Source: Halobacillus kuroshimensis DSM 18393 (GTDB taxonomy: Bacteria; Bacillota; Bacilli; Bacillales; Halobacillaceae). From it: DNA of 64,000 nucleotides. Shown here in pieces: positions 16,026-25,858 of this stretch. The notes beneath the pieces were generated by a model. It had not been told where the DNA came from and did not search any database. It was given only the letters and a program-made list of their open reading frames with translations. How positions within the stretch are numbered: the stretch's first letter is position 1; the number at the start of each line of letters is the position of its first letter. The position numbers and the translations under genes are program-made. The stretch lies in the NCBI RefSeq assembly GCF_000425705.1, contig NZ_AUDY01000011.1, positions 62,001 through 126,000 of the forward strand, written 5' to 3'.

Positions 16026-17132
16026 ATGAAAGTCCTGCACATAGTCAGACAATACAGGCCTGCTATAGGAGGTTTGGAGAATTTCGTCAGTGAACTGGCA
16101 ACACATCTGAATGGCAACGGTGTAGAAGCGGAGGTGTTGACCCTGGACCGCAACTTCTCTGATGATACCCCTCTACCTGACCAGTCTCTTGAAAACGGAG
16201 TTAAGGTGAGGAGGATACCATATTTTGGTTCTAAGCGTTATCCTATCGCTCTCTCTACTGTGCGTTATGTATCCCAATTCGATTTGATCCACGTTCATGC
16301 GGTTGATTCCTTCATTGATTTGATGACAATGCTGAAGCCTTTCCACCGGAAACCTATCATTCTATCCACACATGGAGGCTTTTTTCATACAAAGAATCAA
16401 GAAAGGCTGAAGTATTACTATTTTCATACGATTACCCGTATGGTGATGAGGAATGTAAACAGAGTCGTAGCTTGCAGCAATAATGATTATGATCTCTTCA
16501 GAAGAATCACATCAGATAATCTACAATTGATCGAGAACGGCATCAACGTAGAAAAGTATTCAAGAATTTCCAATCAGCGTGGAACTAAGAATCACATGAT
16601 TACTGTGGGACGCTTCTCATCCAATAAACGGGTAGACCTGCTCCTCAAACTAGTCAGCCAACTGAAGAAGGAATTCGAGGATGTAAAGCTCTCCATTGTA
16701 GGAAAAGATTTCGATCGATTGAGGGCCACATATGAAGAAATGATTAAAGGCTATGGCATAACTGAACATGTGGAAATTATAGAGAATGCTACGGACGAGA
16801 GACTTTTGGAGGTAATGGCCGGTTCGGAATATTTCATCTCTGCGTCTGAATATGAAGGGTTTGGGCTTTCGGCTCTCGAGGCTATGGCGGCTGGGCGTAT
16901 TCCGCTGTTGAATGACATTCCCTCGTTCAACAAAATGATCGATGATGAGAGAAATGGGTTTATTATCGACTTCAATCATATGGAAGAGGCAGTCGACAAA
17001 GTTTCCTCTATCTTACGGCGCCAAGATACAGAACATTTGATTCATTCCTCGACATCCTATGCGAACGCCTATTCTTGGAGAGAAGTAGTGAAGGATTTCC
17101 AGGCTGTATATGAAGAAGTATGCTGTGTCTAA
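16026..17132 (+). CDS. GT4-family glycosyltransferase
   Basis: 368 residues. The opening VLHIVRQYRPAIGGLENFV is the GT4 acceptor-domain start, and the donor domain shows ITVGRFSSNKRVDLLLKLVS and ISASEYEGFGLSALEAMAAG with the EX7E motif. It is a cytoplasmic or membrane-associated sugar transferase of EPS assembly. The ribosome binding site GGTGGAGGG is strong, and the gene follows the SDR by 17 bases. The sugar donor is unknown. Confidence 0.87.
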   Translation: MKVLHIVRQYRPAIGGLENFVSELATHLNGNGVEAEVLTLDRNFSDDTPLPDQSLENGVKVRRIPYFGSKRYPIALSTVRYVSQFDLIHVHAVDSFIDLMTMLKPFHRKPIILSTHGGFFHTKNQERLKYYYFHTITRMVMRNVNRVVACSNNDYDLFRRITSDNLQLIENGINVEKYSRISNQRGTKNHMITVGRFSSNKRVDLLLKLVSQLKKEFEDVKLSIVGKDFDRLRATYEEMIKGYGITEHVEIIENATDERLLEVMAGSEYFISASEYEGFGLSALEAMAAGRIPLLNDIPSFNKMIDDERNGFIIDFNHMEEAVDKVSSILRRQDTEHLIHSSTSYANAYSWREVVKDFQAVYEEVCCV

Positions 17133-17134
17133 TA

Positions 17135-17150
17135 ATTCTCTATAACGAAA
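17135..17150. promoter_or_regulatory. Degenerate SinR-like site inside the EPS operon, site 4
   Basis: ATTCTCT-AT-AACGAAA in the gap between the GT4 gene and the polymerase gene. It keeps the 7-2-7 shape and agrees with the minus-strand form of site 3 at 13 of 16 positions, but the outer G and C of both half-sites are lost. It may be a weak or decayed operator. Confidence 0.3.
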
Positions 17151-17174
17151 GAAGAATAGAAGAGGGGAATTGCT

Positions 17175-18596
17175 ATGATCGCTAAACACATATGGAACAA
17201 ACAAACGGTTATTCTTCTGGGGGCGTGTGTTGTTTTGGCGGCAGTCATTGGGACCGCATCCAGTCTAACTCCGGAAATGGTACCTGTAATCATCGGAGCT
17301 TTATTGTTCCCATTCCTTCTCCTCCTACCTGTGGATCGGTTTCTTTTACTTATTGCTCTATGTATATTCATTGATCGCTCCTTCTTATCAGTAGGGGGTT
17401 CATATATCCGCATCTATCAGGTGCTCTTCCTGTTTATGACTTTGAAATTCGCATTGGAAATGGTAGCTCAGAAGCGTGACATCTTTACTACTCCATTATT
17501 TCTGTTCATTAATTTATGGGTGGGGAGCTATTTCCTAAGCTATAATCACGTACTGAATTATACAGACTTCTGGACCGTAGTCATTGGACAACTTTTCCTG
17601 AATCTCTTCTTCTTCCTCTCGGTACAAGTGATCTATGACAAAGGAGAACCTTTTCTTCGGAAAATTGTCAAGTACAGCATTATCTCAGGAGTGATCGTTG
17701 CAGTTGTAGGATTCGTACAATGGGCCGGCTTTTTCCTGGGAGTGGAAATCGGAATCAGTCATTATGAGCATATCGGTATTCCGCGTCCGTCCTCCTTTGC
17801 TCATGAACCTGATTGGTATGGTTTGTTTTGTGGTTATTCAGCCGCTTGGCTTCTTGTTCTGTATATGTACAAGCATTCGACTCTCTTCTCTCATTCTTTC
17901 ATCCAGGTCGCTTTGGTCATTACTTGTTTAGGGGTAATGATCAGTATGGCACGAGCAGCGATTCTGGCGTTGTTTGCAGCTGGATTGTTCTTATTCATAT
18001 TAACGAAAGGAAGACGCTTAATACGGTTCGCACTTTTTACAGGTATAGGTGGGGCGATTCTTGCAAGTGGTTTGTTTTTAACCCAGCCTGAAATTGGTAC
18101 AAGCATTTATCAACGAATGAATCCAGTGACCTCTTTGGAAACAGATAGTGGTGCAGCTGACAGTCGAGTTGCTTCTATTCAAATGATGATTGACCATATC
18201 AACATCCACCCTATTGTTGGAAATGGTAGTGGAGGAATGGCGGAGCTTTCACAAATGCAGGAGATGAGAGACAAGTATATTTATGGAGGGGAACTCAATG
18301 AGGGAAAAGGAAATGCGAATATATTCCTCACGGTATTGTTCGATACAGGGATTATTGGGCTTGCAATCTTTCTTGTAATCATTGGTCGTCTCATCCAGAT
18401 GATACACGAGATGTACTCGAAACAGGACTTCATTCCTTTAGGCTTTGCCGCATCCAGTATCGTTATCCTGGTTGACTTTAATTTCAACAACGGTTTTCGA
18501 ATGGGATTTGTATGGTTTCACTTAGCTATGATTGCAGCTTACTACATGCTTTACAAGAAGAGGGAAGTTGACCGGTATGAAAAAGGTGGGGGATGA
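17175..18596 (+). CDS. Wzy/O-antigen-ligase-family polysaccharide polymerase
   Basis: 473 residues with ten or more hydrophobic segments and a large external loop. The region HIGIPRPSSFAHEPDWYGLF and the loop with IHPIVGNGSGGMAELSQ are typical of the O-antigen ligase/polymerase superfamily (Wzy_C). It would polymerise flipped repeat units outside the membrane in concert with the Wzz protein encoded earlier. The start is ATG 17175 with GAGGGGAA upstream; its C-terminus overlaps the region used by a false upstream extension of the next gene. Confidence 0.85.
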   Translation: MIAKHIWNKQTVILLGACVVLAAVIGTASSLTPEMVPVIIGALLFPFLLLLPVDRFLLLIALCIFIDRSFLSVGGSYIRIYQVLFLFMTLKFALEMVAQKRDIFTTPLFLFINLWVGSYFLSYNHVLNYTDFWTVVIGQLFLNLFFFLSVQVIYDKGEPFLRKIVKYSIISGVIVAVVGFVQWAGFFLGVEIGISHYEHIGIPRPSSFAHEPDWYGLFCGYSAAWLLVLYMYKHSTLFSHSFIQVALVITCLGVMISMARAAILALFAAGLFLFILTKGRRLIRFALFTGIGGAILASGLFLTQPEIGTSIYQRMNPVTSLETDSGAADSRVASIQMMIDHINIHPIVGNGSGGMAELSQMQEMRDKYIYGGELNEGKGNANIFLTVLFDTGIIGLAIFLVIIGRLIQMIHEMYSKQDFIPLGFAASSIVILVDFNFNNGFRMGFVWFHLAMIAAYYMLYKKREVDRYEKGGG

Positions 18597-18597
18597 A

Positions 18598-19515
18598 ATG
18601 ATGAAAAAGAAAGCACCACCATCTGTTTGTGTAGTTATCGTGAACTTCAATGGAACCAAGGACACCTTGGATTGTTTGGATTCCTTGACTGATCAAACCT
18701 ATCCAAATATCCAAGTAATCGTTGTTGATAATGCTTCTGATAATCAAGAAGAACTTGAAACGGCCCTTCTTCCGTATTCCTGCCACCTCGTGCAGTTGGA
18801 AGAGAATAGAGGATTTGCTGCTGGAAACAATGCCGGTGTGAAATATGCGATGGAACAACTCCACCCTGACTACATTTTAATGTTGAACAACGACACAGTG
18901 GTAAGCCCGGATTTCTTGTCCCCGCTCGTCTATGAGCTTCAACAAGACACAGGGGTAGGAGCCTGTTGTTCTCATATCAATTACCACAATCCTTCGAAAC
19001 AAACTTGGTATGGTGGGGGGTATATCAACTGGAAGACAGGCACCGCCGTCCATGCTCTTCAAGATTATCAATCATCTTCTTCTAGAGATGTCGAATTTTT
19101 GACAGGATGTGCGCTTCTGTTTCCCACCCGGATGATTCAAGAAATCGGGTATTTAAATGAGGACTACTTCTTGTTTTATGAAGATACAGAGTTTTGTGTT
19201 CGTATGAAAAAGGCTGGATATAGACTTAGATATGTCCCGGAATCATTGATCTATCACAAAGTGTCTGCTACAGCAGGATTTCGTTCCCCTCTTGCGAATT
19301 ATTATGGTACGAGGAATAAAATTCAATTTATGTATCTTCATTCCAATCGATTGAATTATACGTTTTTTCTTTGTTATTTCAGCATGAAGACCGTAGTGAA
19401 ATTGTTGGTGTATAGATGTAAAGGGAAACGGTCCAAAGATTTGCGGAAGGCGGTTCGGAATGGCTACTGGGATTCCCTCCGTCATAAAACTGGGAAATGG
19501 CAGCGTCTTACATAA
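18598..19515 (+). CDS. GT2-family glycosyltransferase (rhamnosyltransferase-like)
   Basis: 305 residues with the GT-A family 2 pattern. VVIVNFNGTKDTLDCLDSL and VIVVDNASDN form the nucleotide site, MLNNDTVVSPDF the DXD-type metal site, and YFLFYEDTEFCVRMKKAGYR the catalytic region. This arrangement is common in WbbL-type rhamnosyltransferases, which fits rmlC in the operon. ATG 18598 is preferred, as GGTGGGGG precedes it; longer in-frame starts fall within the polymerase gene. Stop and start nearly touch, suggesting coupling. Confidence 0.85.
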   Translation: MMKKKAPPSVCVVIVNFNGTKDTLDCLDSLTDQTYPNIQVIVVDNASDNQEELETALLPYSCHLVQLEENRGFAAGNNAGVKYAMEQLHPDYILMLNNDTVVSPDFLSPLVYELQQDTGVGACCSHINYHNPSKQTWYGGGYINWKTGTAVHALQDYQSSSSRDVEFLTGCALLFPTRMIQEIGYLNEDYFLFYEDTEFCVRMKKAGYRLRYVPESLIYHKVSATAGFRSPLANYYGTRNKIQFMYLHSNRLNYTFFLCYFSMKTVVKLLVYRCKGKRSKDLRKAVRNGYWDSLRHKTGKWQRLT

Positions 19516-19533
19516 ACGACTGGAGGGCTAACA

Positions 19534-20226
19534 GTGAAAATTGGACGTTTTATTCCTTTTGGATTAAAGAATGGAATCCGTCACTTACAGTTCAAACGGA
19601 AGTACCCATCTGTTTATCTGGGGCAGGGTGTTGAAGTGGATGTTTCGACGACTACAGTGGGGGAAGGATGCTCGATAAATGCTTACACAAGGATCTCTCA
19701 TTCGGTTGTTGGGAGATATACGTATACGGCTAGAAACTGCAATGTTATGAATGTGAAGCTGGGGTCGTTTTGTTCCATTGGTCCTGGGTGTCAAATCGGA
19801 TTAGGAAATCATCCCAGCCACTTCATATCAACCTCTCCAATCTTCTATTCGACTGCGGGTCAGTTGAACGGAGAAACTTGGGTGGATCAGGATTATTACG
19901 AAGAATTTTCTCCTGTCACCATCCGTGACAATGTTTGGCTCGGAGCTCATGCTATTGTACTTGATGGGGTCACGATAGGAGAAGGGGCCATTGTTGCAGC
20001 CGGTGCGGTGGTTACCAAAGATGTCCCACCTTATGCGATTGCAGCAGGTGTTCCAGCTAAAGTAATCCGTTATCGGTTCCGTGAAGAAACCATAAAAAAA
20101 ATACTTGATATGCAGATTTTTTCCAGAAAAGATAAATGGCTGAAAGAGTGGATGACTGGGGAGGTCACTCCAGATGATTTGTTGTTGGGGAGATCAAAAG
20201 AACAAAGAAAAGAGGCGATGAAATGA
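19534..20226 (+). CDS. Left-handed beta-helix acetyltransferase (CatB/xenobiotic acyltransferase-like)
   Basis: 230 residues dominated by hexapeptide repeats, for example [19 protein letters not shown] and [20 protein letters not shown], ending [15 protein letters not shown]. These form the trimeric left-handed beta-helix of acetyl-CoA-dependent O-acetyltransferases. Within the EPS operon it most likely acetylates a sugar of the repeat unit. The start is GTG 19534 after TGGAGGG. It overlaps the next gene by four bases. Confidence 0.85.
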   Translation: MKIGRFIPFGLKNGIRHLQFKRKYPSVYLGQGVEVDVSTTTVGEGCSINAYTRISHSVVGRYTYTARNCNVMNVKLGSFCSIGPGCQIGLGNHPSHFISTSPIFYSTAGQLNGETWVDQDYYEEFSPVTIRDNVWLGAHAIVLDGVTIGEGAIVAAGAVVTKDVPPYAIAAGVPAKVIRYRFREETIKKILDMQIFSRKDKWLKEWMTGEVTPDDLLLGRSKEQRKEAMK

Positions 20227-21377
20227 AGAAGCGAGTAGGTGTAATTGGAACGGGTTTGATAGGGACAGGTCTGGTAAAGCTTTTGAGCAGACAGGAGGAT
20301 TTGTGTGTTTCCGGTATTTTAACAAGACGCAGCATTGCTGAAATGGGGGGGTACCCGAGAGAGGAGCTCTTGACAAATTCGCGGGAGGAATTGATTGACG
20401 GTGCCGACATCATCGTAGAATGCAGTGGAGATGTACTGTATGGAAGTGAAGTCATTGAACAGGCCATGAATGCCTCCCTGCCTGTAGTCACCATGAATGC
20501 AGAATTGCAGGTCACTACGGGGTCATATTTTGCGGCAAAAGGTGTTTTTACAGAAGCGGAGGGGGATCAGCCGGGCTGTCTAGCAAAGTTGGATGAGGAT
20601 GTAAGACAGATGGGGTTCAAGCCGGTTGTCTACGGTAACATCAAAGGATTCCTTAATCAAAACCCCTCTGAGGAAGACATGCTTTACTGGTCTAAGAAAA
20701 ATGGGACCAGTCTTGGAATGACCACTTCTTTTACAGATGGTACGAAAGTCCATATTGAACAAGTGCTTGTCGGGAATGGACTTGGAGCAGATATATCCGA
20801 TGATGGGATTCTCGGCTTGAAAGCGGATGACAGTCGTATCGGTGGACAGGACCTAGCAGAAATAGGAGATAAAGAAGGACGTGTCCTCAGTGATTATATT
20901 CTCTCCGGATCCTTGCAGCCAGGTGTCTTCATTACTGCTCGTCATGAGGAGAATCAACAAGATGCTCTCCGGTATTACAAAATGGGGGATGGGCCTTACT
21001 ATACGATGCAAACCAATTACCACCTGTGTCATTTGGAGGTTCTAAAAACTATCCGGCGTGTGATCAATGGCGGTGGTATTTTACTTAATAATAGTACAAA
21101 TCCGCGCCTGAGTGTAGCTGCCATTGCGAAGAAGAATTTGTTGAATGGAACAAACATTGAGCATGGAATTGGAAGTTTCGAATTTCGGGGAGAGGCTGTA
21201 CGAATCAACGATGAACCGGATCATGTCCCAATTGGCCTTCTAAGGAACGGTGTTTTAAATCGTTCAATAGAAGAAGGGGAAATGATACGATTCTCTGATG
21301 TTGAACTCCCGGATTCTTTTGCCCTTCGAGTTTGGAAGAAAATCCTAAATGAACAAGTAGCCTGCGTAACGAAATGA
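20223..21377 (+). CDS. Homoserine-dehydrogenase-like NAD(P)-dependent oxidoreductase
   Basis: 384 residues. The N-terminal Rossmann motif is [20 protein letters not shown] (residues 5-24), and [20 protein letters not shown] resembles the homoserine-dehydrogenase/COG4091 group. The middle holds [17 protein letters not shown], and the C-terminal third resembles an SAF-like fold ([13 protein letters not shown]). Known members act on small carbonyl compounds; the substrate here is unknown. Placement inside the EPS operon, coupled to an acetyltransferase by an ATGA overlap, suggests it makes an unusual non-sugar or branched decoration. It could also be a metabolic passenger gene. Confidence 0.65.
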   Translation: MKKRVGVIGTGLIGTGLVKLLSRQEDLCVSGILTRRSIAEMGGYPREELLTNSREELIDGADIIVECSGDVLYGSEVIEQAMNASLPVVTMNAELQVTTGSYFAAKGVFTEAEGDQPGCLAKLDEDVRQMGFKPVVYGNIKGFLNQNPSEEDMLYWSKKNGTSLGMTTSFTDGTKVHIEQVLVGNGLGADISDDGILGLKADDSRIGGQDLAEIGDKEGRVLSDYILSGSLQPGVFITARHEENQQDALRYYKMGDGPYYTMQTNYHLCHLEVLKTIRRVINGGGILLNNSTNPRLSVAAIAKKNLLNGTNIEHGIGSFEFRGEAVRINDEPDHVPIGLLRNGVLNRSIEEGEMIRFSDVELPDSFALRVWKKILNEQVACVTK

Positions 21378-21418
21378 AAGTCTTCAATCCTACCTTTATG
21401 AAGGGTGAGAGATGTTGA

Positions 21419-21766
21419 ATGATAGGGCGGAATATTAAAAGAGTTAGGAAGCAGCAGGGGATCACACTCTCTGAATTAGCTAATCGATCTGGTATATCTA
21501 AGTCTTATTTAAGTAACCTGGAAAGAGACTTGAAACAAAACCCTTCCATACAAATTATGAAAAATATCGCTGGTGTTCTAAGAGTTGATATTGAAGAAAT
21601 AATCGATCCAATTAAAGGCGAAGAAACAAAACGAATGAACGAGTGGGGAGATTTTGTTGCAGTGGCGTCTGAATACGGTTTAGAACAGGACATGCTTGAT
21701 GAATATAAAGAAGTTATTGCATTTATTCATTGGAGGAGACAGCAGCAAAGATCAAAAAATAGATAA
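21419..21766 (+). CDS. SinR-like XRE-family repressor
   Basis: 115 residues. The N-terminal HTH_3 domain (IGRNIKRVRKQQGITLSELA, SGISKSYLSNLERDLKQNPS, residues 2-45) is strikingly close to SinR, including the SYLS-ER-NPSIQ pattern. The C-terminal helices (NEWGDFVAVASEYGLEQDML, then VIAFIHWRRQQQ) match the SinI/SinR oligomerisation domain. SinR represses the matrix eps operon in Bacillus subtilis. Here the gene lies at the 3' end of the EPS cluster, and GTTCTYT-type sites lie upstream of the cluster, suggesting autoregulation. No SinI-only antagonist is seen nearby. Ribosome binding site AAGGGTGAG. Confidence 0.85.
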   Translation: MIGRNIKRVRKQQGITLSELANRSGISKSYLSNLERDLKQNPSIQIMKNIAGVLRVDIEEIIDPIKGEETKRMNEWGDFVAVASEYGLEQDMLDEYKEVIAFIHWRRQQQRSKNR

Positions 21767-21802
21767 AAGAGAATTAGATAGGAGCGAAGAACCGTCGGAC
21801 AT

Positions 21803-23335
21803 TTGAAACGAACGATGTTGGTAGGGTCTTTAATATTGGTTATTGGTGCAGTCCTGGCATTGTTTATAGGTGGAAGAGAATCTTCTCCAACTTCCACAGC
21901 AGTGAACGATTGTATGGCTTCTAAGGAAGATATAGAAGAGCTGCAGGAGGAAATCAATACGGCAAGTAATACAGGTGGGGGAATTGTTTCATTAGAACCT
22001 TGCCAATATGTTATTTCCGAGCCGATTCTCCTTAAATCTGATGTCCACTTGAAAGGTGCGGGAATCGATCAGACAACAATCATGCTAAAGCCTGTGTTGG
22101 ATAATGGGAAGAAAAATGACCATAAGATCATTGAGACTGAGAGTGGTGCAAAGAATATTACAATCAGTGAACTGACAGTGGATGGGAACAAGGAGGAACG
22201 TAAATCCTTGATCAATGATCCGCACGCGCATAGCATCGATATCGTTCATGTAGACGGGTTCTTAATTGATCAAATTAAAATCATACGATCAGCATCTGCT
22301 TCCATCATGTTGTATAACAGCCGGAACGGTAGTGTTCAAAATTCCAAAATAGAAGATAGTGGATCGAATGGGATTCTGGCTATGCAGGAAACGAAAAACG
22401 TGGCAATCTCCAACAATGTCATTGAGCACACAGATCATCAGAATGGGATATTCATTTCTTATCAGCGCGGTCATTCTTCATCGGACATCGTGATAGAAAA
22501 CAACAAAGTCAACGATGCAGCGGATTTCGGAATAGAAGTTGGCCATATCGTTCCTGATGGGCAAGAGCAGCATAGGAATATTCAAGTCACAAATAATGAA
22601 ATCCATCGAGCTACCAACGCGGGAATTGCCTTCCGGACCGTAAGTGATGGTGTCATCAAAAACAATGTCATTCGTGGGTACGGAAGAAATGGTACTTATG
22701 GAGGCGATGGGATTTTTGTGGAAGGGGGATTCAATACTTCAGAGAATGTGGAAGTGTTGGACAATGAAGTGATTCAAACGTTCCAAAGCGGTGACGCGAA
22801 CGCTATCTACGTTACAGGGATGGATAGAACGCTTATCGAAGGGAATGCCGTTGAAGACAGCAGGGGAAATGGTGTTTTCGTGCAGGCATCTGTACTACCT
22901 GACCAAATAATAACCACAGATTTCACAGAAGGTAAGAGAGCGTTTCATCGGGTTGAAGTGAAGAATAACAGTTTTAAAAATAATTTAAAGAACGGCATCC
23001 ATTTTCAAGGTGACAGTTCAAACGAAAATGTCATTGAACAGAACACCATCACTGGTAACGGAGAACATGGTATTCAAATAGCGAACCTGAATGTTGGAAA
23101 TGGCTTTCTTATAGAGGGGAACGAAATTTCAGGTAATAAACAAACGGGGATTAGTGTTTATAAACAAGCGGATTTTCAAATTGCAGCGAACACATTCCAT
23201 AATGATAATAAACAGGAATATCAAGTTTCAATCGTAGAAGCATCCCAGTCCTTGATTGAAAATAATCCCTCTCTTAAGGAAGAAGATATTTACCTTGAAA
23301 ATACGCAGCTTATCACGATTAATCAAGAACCCTAA
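21803..23335 (+). CDS. Exported right-handed beta-helix protein (pectate-lyase/NosD-like)
   Basis: 510 residues. A single hydrophobic N-terminal segment (MLVGSLILVIGAVLALFIGG) suggests a signal anchor or signal peptide. The rest is parallel beta-helix, with many repeats of the form NGIFxx, NNVI and IENN, and a start typical of pectate-lyase-3-like proteins (NTGGGIVSLEPCQYVISEPI). It may cut or epimerise the polymer made by the operon upstream, as in alginate or hyaluronan systems. TTG 21803 is weakly supported because the nearest GGAG lies well upstream; ATG 21815 is an alternative. It is a paralogue of the convergent gene at 23389-25143. Confidence 0.7.
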   Translation: MKRTMLVGSLILVIGAVLALFIGGRESSPTSTAVNDCMASKEDIEELQEEINTASNTGGGIVSLEPCQYVISEPILLKSDVHLKGAGIDQTTIMLKPVLDNGKKNDHKIIETESGAKNITISELTVDGNKEERKSLINDPHAHSIDIVHVDGFLIDQIKIIRSASASIMLYNSRNGSVQNSKIEDSGSNGILAMQETKNVAISNNVIEHTDHQNGIFISYQRGHSSSDIVIENNKVNDAADFGIEVGHIVPDGQEQHRNIQVTNNEIHRATNAGIAFRTVSDGVIKNNVIRGYGRNGTYGGDGIFVEGGFNTSENVEVLDNEVIQTFQSGDANAIYVTGMDRTLIEGNAVEDSRGNGVFVQASVLPDQIITTDFTEGKRAFHRVEVKNNSFKNNLKNGIHFQGDSSNENVIEQNTITGNGEHGIQIANLNVGNGFLIEGNEISGNKQTGISVYKQADFQIAANTFHNDNKQEYQVSIVEASQSLIENNPSLKEEDIYLENTQLITINQEP

Positions 23336-23339
23336 ACGT

Positions 23340-23379
23340 ATAAAAGCGAGAAGATATGTGATCTTCTCGCTTTTATAAT
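23340..23379. terminator. Bidirectional terminator between convergent beta-helix genes
   Basis: ATAAAAGCGAGAAGAT (23340-23355) is the exact reverse complement of ATCTTCTCGCTTTTAT (23361-23376), with a five-base loop. The A- and T-rich ends allow termination in both directions, as needed for two convergent genes. Confidence 0.9.
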
Positions 23380-23388
23380 TTCCATTCT

Positions 23389-25143
23389 TCAGTCCAGAAG
23401 ATCAAGAATCTGAATAAGGATCTTGGAGACTTCGACTGCCTTATCTTCTTCAGTTGAAACGAGCTGCTGTAGTCGTTCTATGGCGGAAGAAACTTCTGTT
23501 GGAAGCTCAGGTGGTTCCTCGTCTTCATTGGTTCGTTTCAGGTAGATATCTTCAATTTGGATATCTAAAGAGATATCCTTATCCCAGAAAAGGAGTTCAT
23601 CTTGGTTATCAGAGCTGAATGAAAAAGAATAATCCTTCCAATCAGAAGTGAGCTTAATATTTTCATTCAACTTTCTACGGTCTTGAACATAGAGATTCAA
23701 CGTAGCTGAAGAATCAGACTTAGCTTTAAATGTAATTTCGTACATACCCTCATCGAAAATCTGCCGATTGGTTTGAGGGAAATATTTTGGCAAGGGATTG
23801 AAGGATGTCGGTTTCGTCCACATATTCTTTCCTGGATTGGAATCCTCTTCGGTCACAATGTTGCCGGAGACTGTCACTCGCTGAGTATCCCCCTCAACGA
23901 GAACGGCTTCTACTCCGCTCCTCAAAATGGTGTTGCTGCTGACTACATTCCCACTTGATGGATAGCTGTCAAAATGAACCCCGTTTACTTCACTATTTAA
24001 GACTGTATTCCCCGTAACCCGAATATCCTTGTACAGCCTTCTTCCATCAGGGAAGTCAGGCGTACCCCCTTGAAAGTATGAAGCCAAGACGTATATAGAA
24101 TCGTTCCAGCTACTATCAATACGGTTATTGGTGATATCCATATCTTTCATACCCGTAATGTATACAGCCTGTTGATAAGGAAACCGCTGTCCTGTAACTT
24201 TTGGATAAGATTGAGAGATCGTATTATTTTTTATGTCCACGGACGAATTTAAAGATACTCTGCCCTCTACAAATATCCCATTACATCCATACTCGTGATG
24301 CTCTGCATAGTTGGTAATTGTGTTACCTTCAATTATACCGTCGGAAACCGTTCGAAATCCGATTCCGGTACAGTAAGCGTTCTCGATATTGTTGTTCTTC
24401 ACTGTAATATTACGGTGGGGCTCATCCCCGGGCTTATGCGTTGTGTGTCCGACTTCGATGGCATAATCGGCCACATCCCTTACCGTATTTCCTTCAATAA
24501 GGATATTATAGGTGCTGTCCCCTTGGTACATGAAGAAAATACCATTCTGATTGTCCGTATGATCAATGATGTTGTTCAGGACTTTGATATCGTGTGTTTC
24601 CTGCATGCCTAGTATTCCGTTGCTGCCACTGTCTTTGATGACGTTGTTTTCAATCATTCCATTAGAGGAGTACCATAGTGCAATGCTGGCATCCACGGAA
24701 TTAATAATTTCAATATCGTGAATATGCAGCTCATTGACGTAAGCAAAAGACATAGTATGAGAGAAGCCGCTGTTGACGAGTTCTTCTCTAAGCTCCTTGG
24801 CACCGTCGAAGGTGATGTGTGACACTTCCACATTTGAGATCTTATCAGCTAACAAAATTTTACTTGGATTCAAACTGCCATCAGATTGGACGGCTTCCAT
24901 GGTCAGAATAGTCTTGCCGACTCCTTGTCCGGTTAAATGAACATTATTTTTGAGACGGAGGGGTTCAGATAAAACGATTCTTTCAGCTGGCAGGGTTACT
25001 ACTCCTCCCCCTTGTTGACTGACCTGATCAATTTTATCCTGAATTTCTTTTAACGTGTCCAAAGGTTCATCAGCATGAACATTAATAGTAGACGTCAGGC
25101 ATAAGGACATCGCTAAAATTATCCACGCGAATAGTTGTTTCAT
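23389..25143 (-). CDS. Secreted right-handed beta-helix protein with C-terminal carbohydrate-binding-like module
   Basis: 584 residues. A clear signal peptide (MKQLFAWIILAMSLCLTSTI ending NVHADEP) is followed by a beta-helix of about 370 residues with NNTIxNAY, NGIFFMYQG and similar coils. A module near residues 430-545 (YEITFKAKSDSSATLNLYVQ, DWKDYSFSFSSDNQDELLFW) looks like a CBM_4_9 jelly roll, and a helical tail closes the protein. The N-terminal half resembles the plus-strand neighbour (QQGGGVVTLPAERIVLSEPL against its TGGGIVSLEP), so the pair arose by duplication. A polysaccharide lyase or epimerase acting on the EPS is likely but unproven. Confidence 0.75.
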   Translation of the reverse strand: MKQLFAWIILAMSLCLTSTINVHADEPLDTLKEIQDKIDQVSQQGGGVVTLPAERIVLSEPLRLKNNVHLTGQGVGKTILTMEAVQSDGSLNPSKILLADKISNVEVSHITFDGAKELREELVNSGFSHTMSFAYVNELHIHDIEIINSVDASIALWYSSNGMIENNVIKDSGSNGILGMQETHDIKVLNNIIDHTDNQNGIFFMYQGDSTYNILIEGNTVRDVADYAIEVGHTTHKPGDEPHRNITVKNNNIENAYCTGIGFRTVSDGIIEGNTITNYAEHHEYGCNGIFVEGRVSLNSSVDIKNNTISQSYPKVTGQRFPYQQAVYITGMKDMDITNNRIDSSWNDSIYVLASYFQGGTPDFPDGRRLYKDIRVTGNTVLNSEVNGVHFDSYPSSGNVVSSNTILRSGVEAVLVEGDTQRVTVSGNIVTEEDSNPGKNMWTKPTSFNPLPKYFPQTNRQIFDEGMYEITFKAKSDSSATLNLYVQDRRKLNENIKLTSDWKDYSFSFSSDNQDELLFWDKDISLDIQIEDIYLKRTNEDEEPPELPTEVSSAIERLQQLVSTEEDKAVEVSKILIQILDLLD

Positions 25144-25858
25144 AAGTTTTCTTATCTCCTCTATATCAGATTTGTCCTATATATAGAGGTGAAAATCGAC
25201 TCTACATGAAGACTAGTTCATCTTATTATCATTTTTGTATTAACGTGACATTATGCTTAGGAAATGGGCAGAGAAACAAAGGAGCACCAAAAAACAATTC
25301 CAGAAACGAACGTACTTGCTGTTGGAAGGGGAAACGGGTTGTAGAAAAAATAAATTCAATTATATAAACGGTCAGTTTTGATGTAGCTTCTTTTTAATAG
25401 AGCCAGCACTCCTGTATGTACCTGCACTCTGCTTGATTAGGTCAGGATGTTTATAAAATCTTGTATGGTTTTTAAACCTGCACCAATTAATGCAGGATGC
25501 TTATATTTCCCGGGAAATTGTCATGAATGGACAAATCAGTCTAAAGAATGACTTTATTATTCCTCTCAATAATAGTCATTCTAATTGTTCGCAAATCAGG
25601 AACAATTCTGACATGGAATAGACAAAAATACCCGAGCTGTTCGTCTCGAAAAAGAAATATAGTAGAAATAGGATTATAAGTGAAATATTGAACAAATAGG
25701 AGTTAAGGGGAGAAGTATGACAGAGTTGATATTGGAAAGGGTGCAGTGTGGAGCAACAAAACATTATTTAACTTCCTGTTTGTGCCGCTGCCGATTGGAT
25801 AGGTATTTATAGTGGAGTTGATGGCAGGGAGGTATTCCGTTCAAGGTCACCATTCCCT
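25144..25858. other. 715-base intergenic stretch with hairpins and repeat remnants
   Basis: No convincing gene is present. Features: a 13-base direct repeat CAGGATG(T/C)TTATA at 25443-25455 and 25493-25505; a hairpin CCTGCA/TGCAGG at 25477-25496; a long imperfect inverted repeat GAATGAC...GTCATTC at 25546-25581; and AATTGTTC/GAACAATT at 25583-25607. A 31-codon reading frame starts at ATG 25717 behind AGGGGAGA but resembles nothing known. It looks like decayed or regulatory DNA. Confidence 0.5.

Noticed and set aside
25304-25312. AACGAAC half-site in the gap at 25.3 kb as another SinR operator
   Set aside because: There is no second half-site and no gene immediately downstream.
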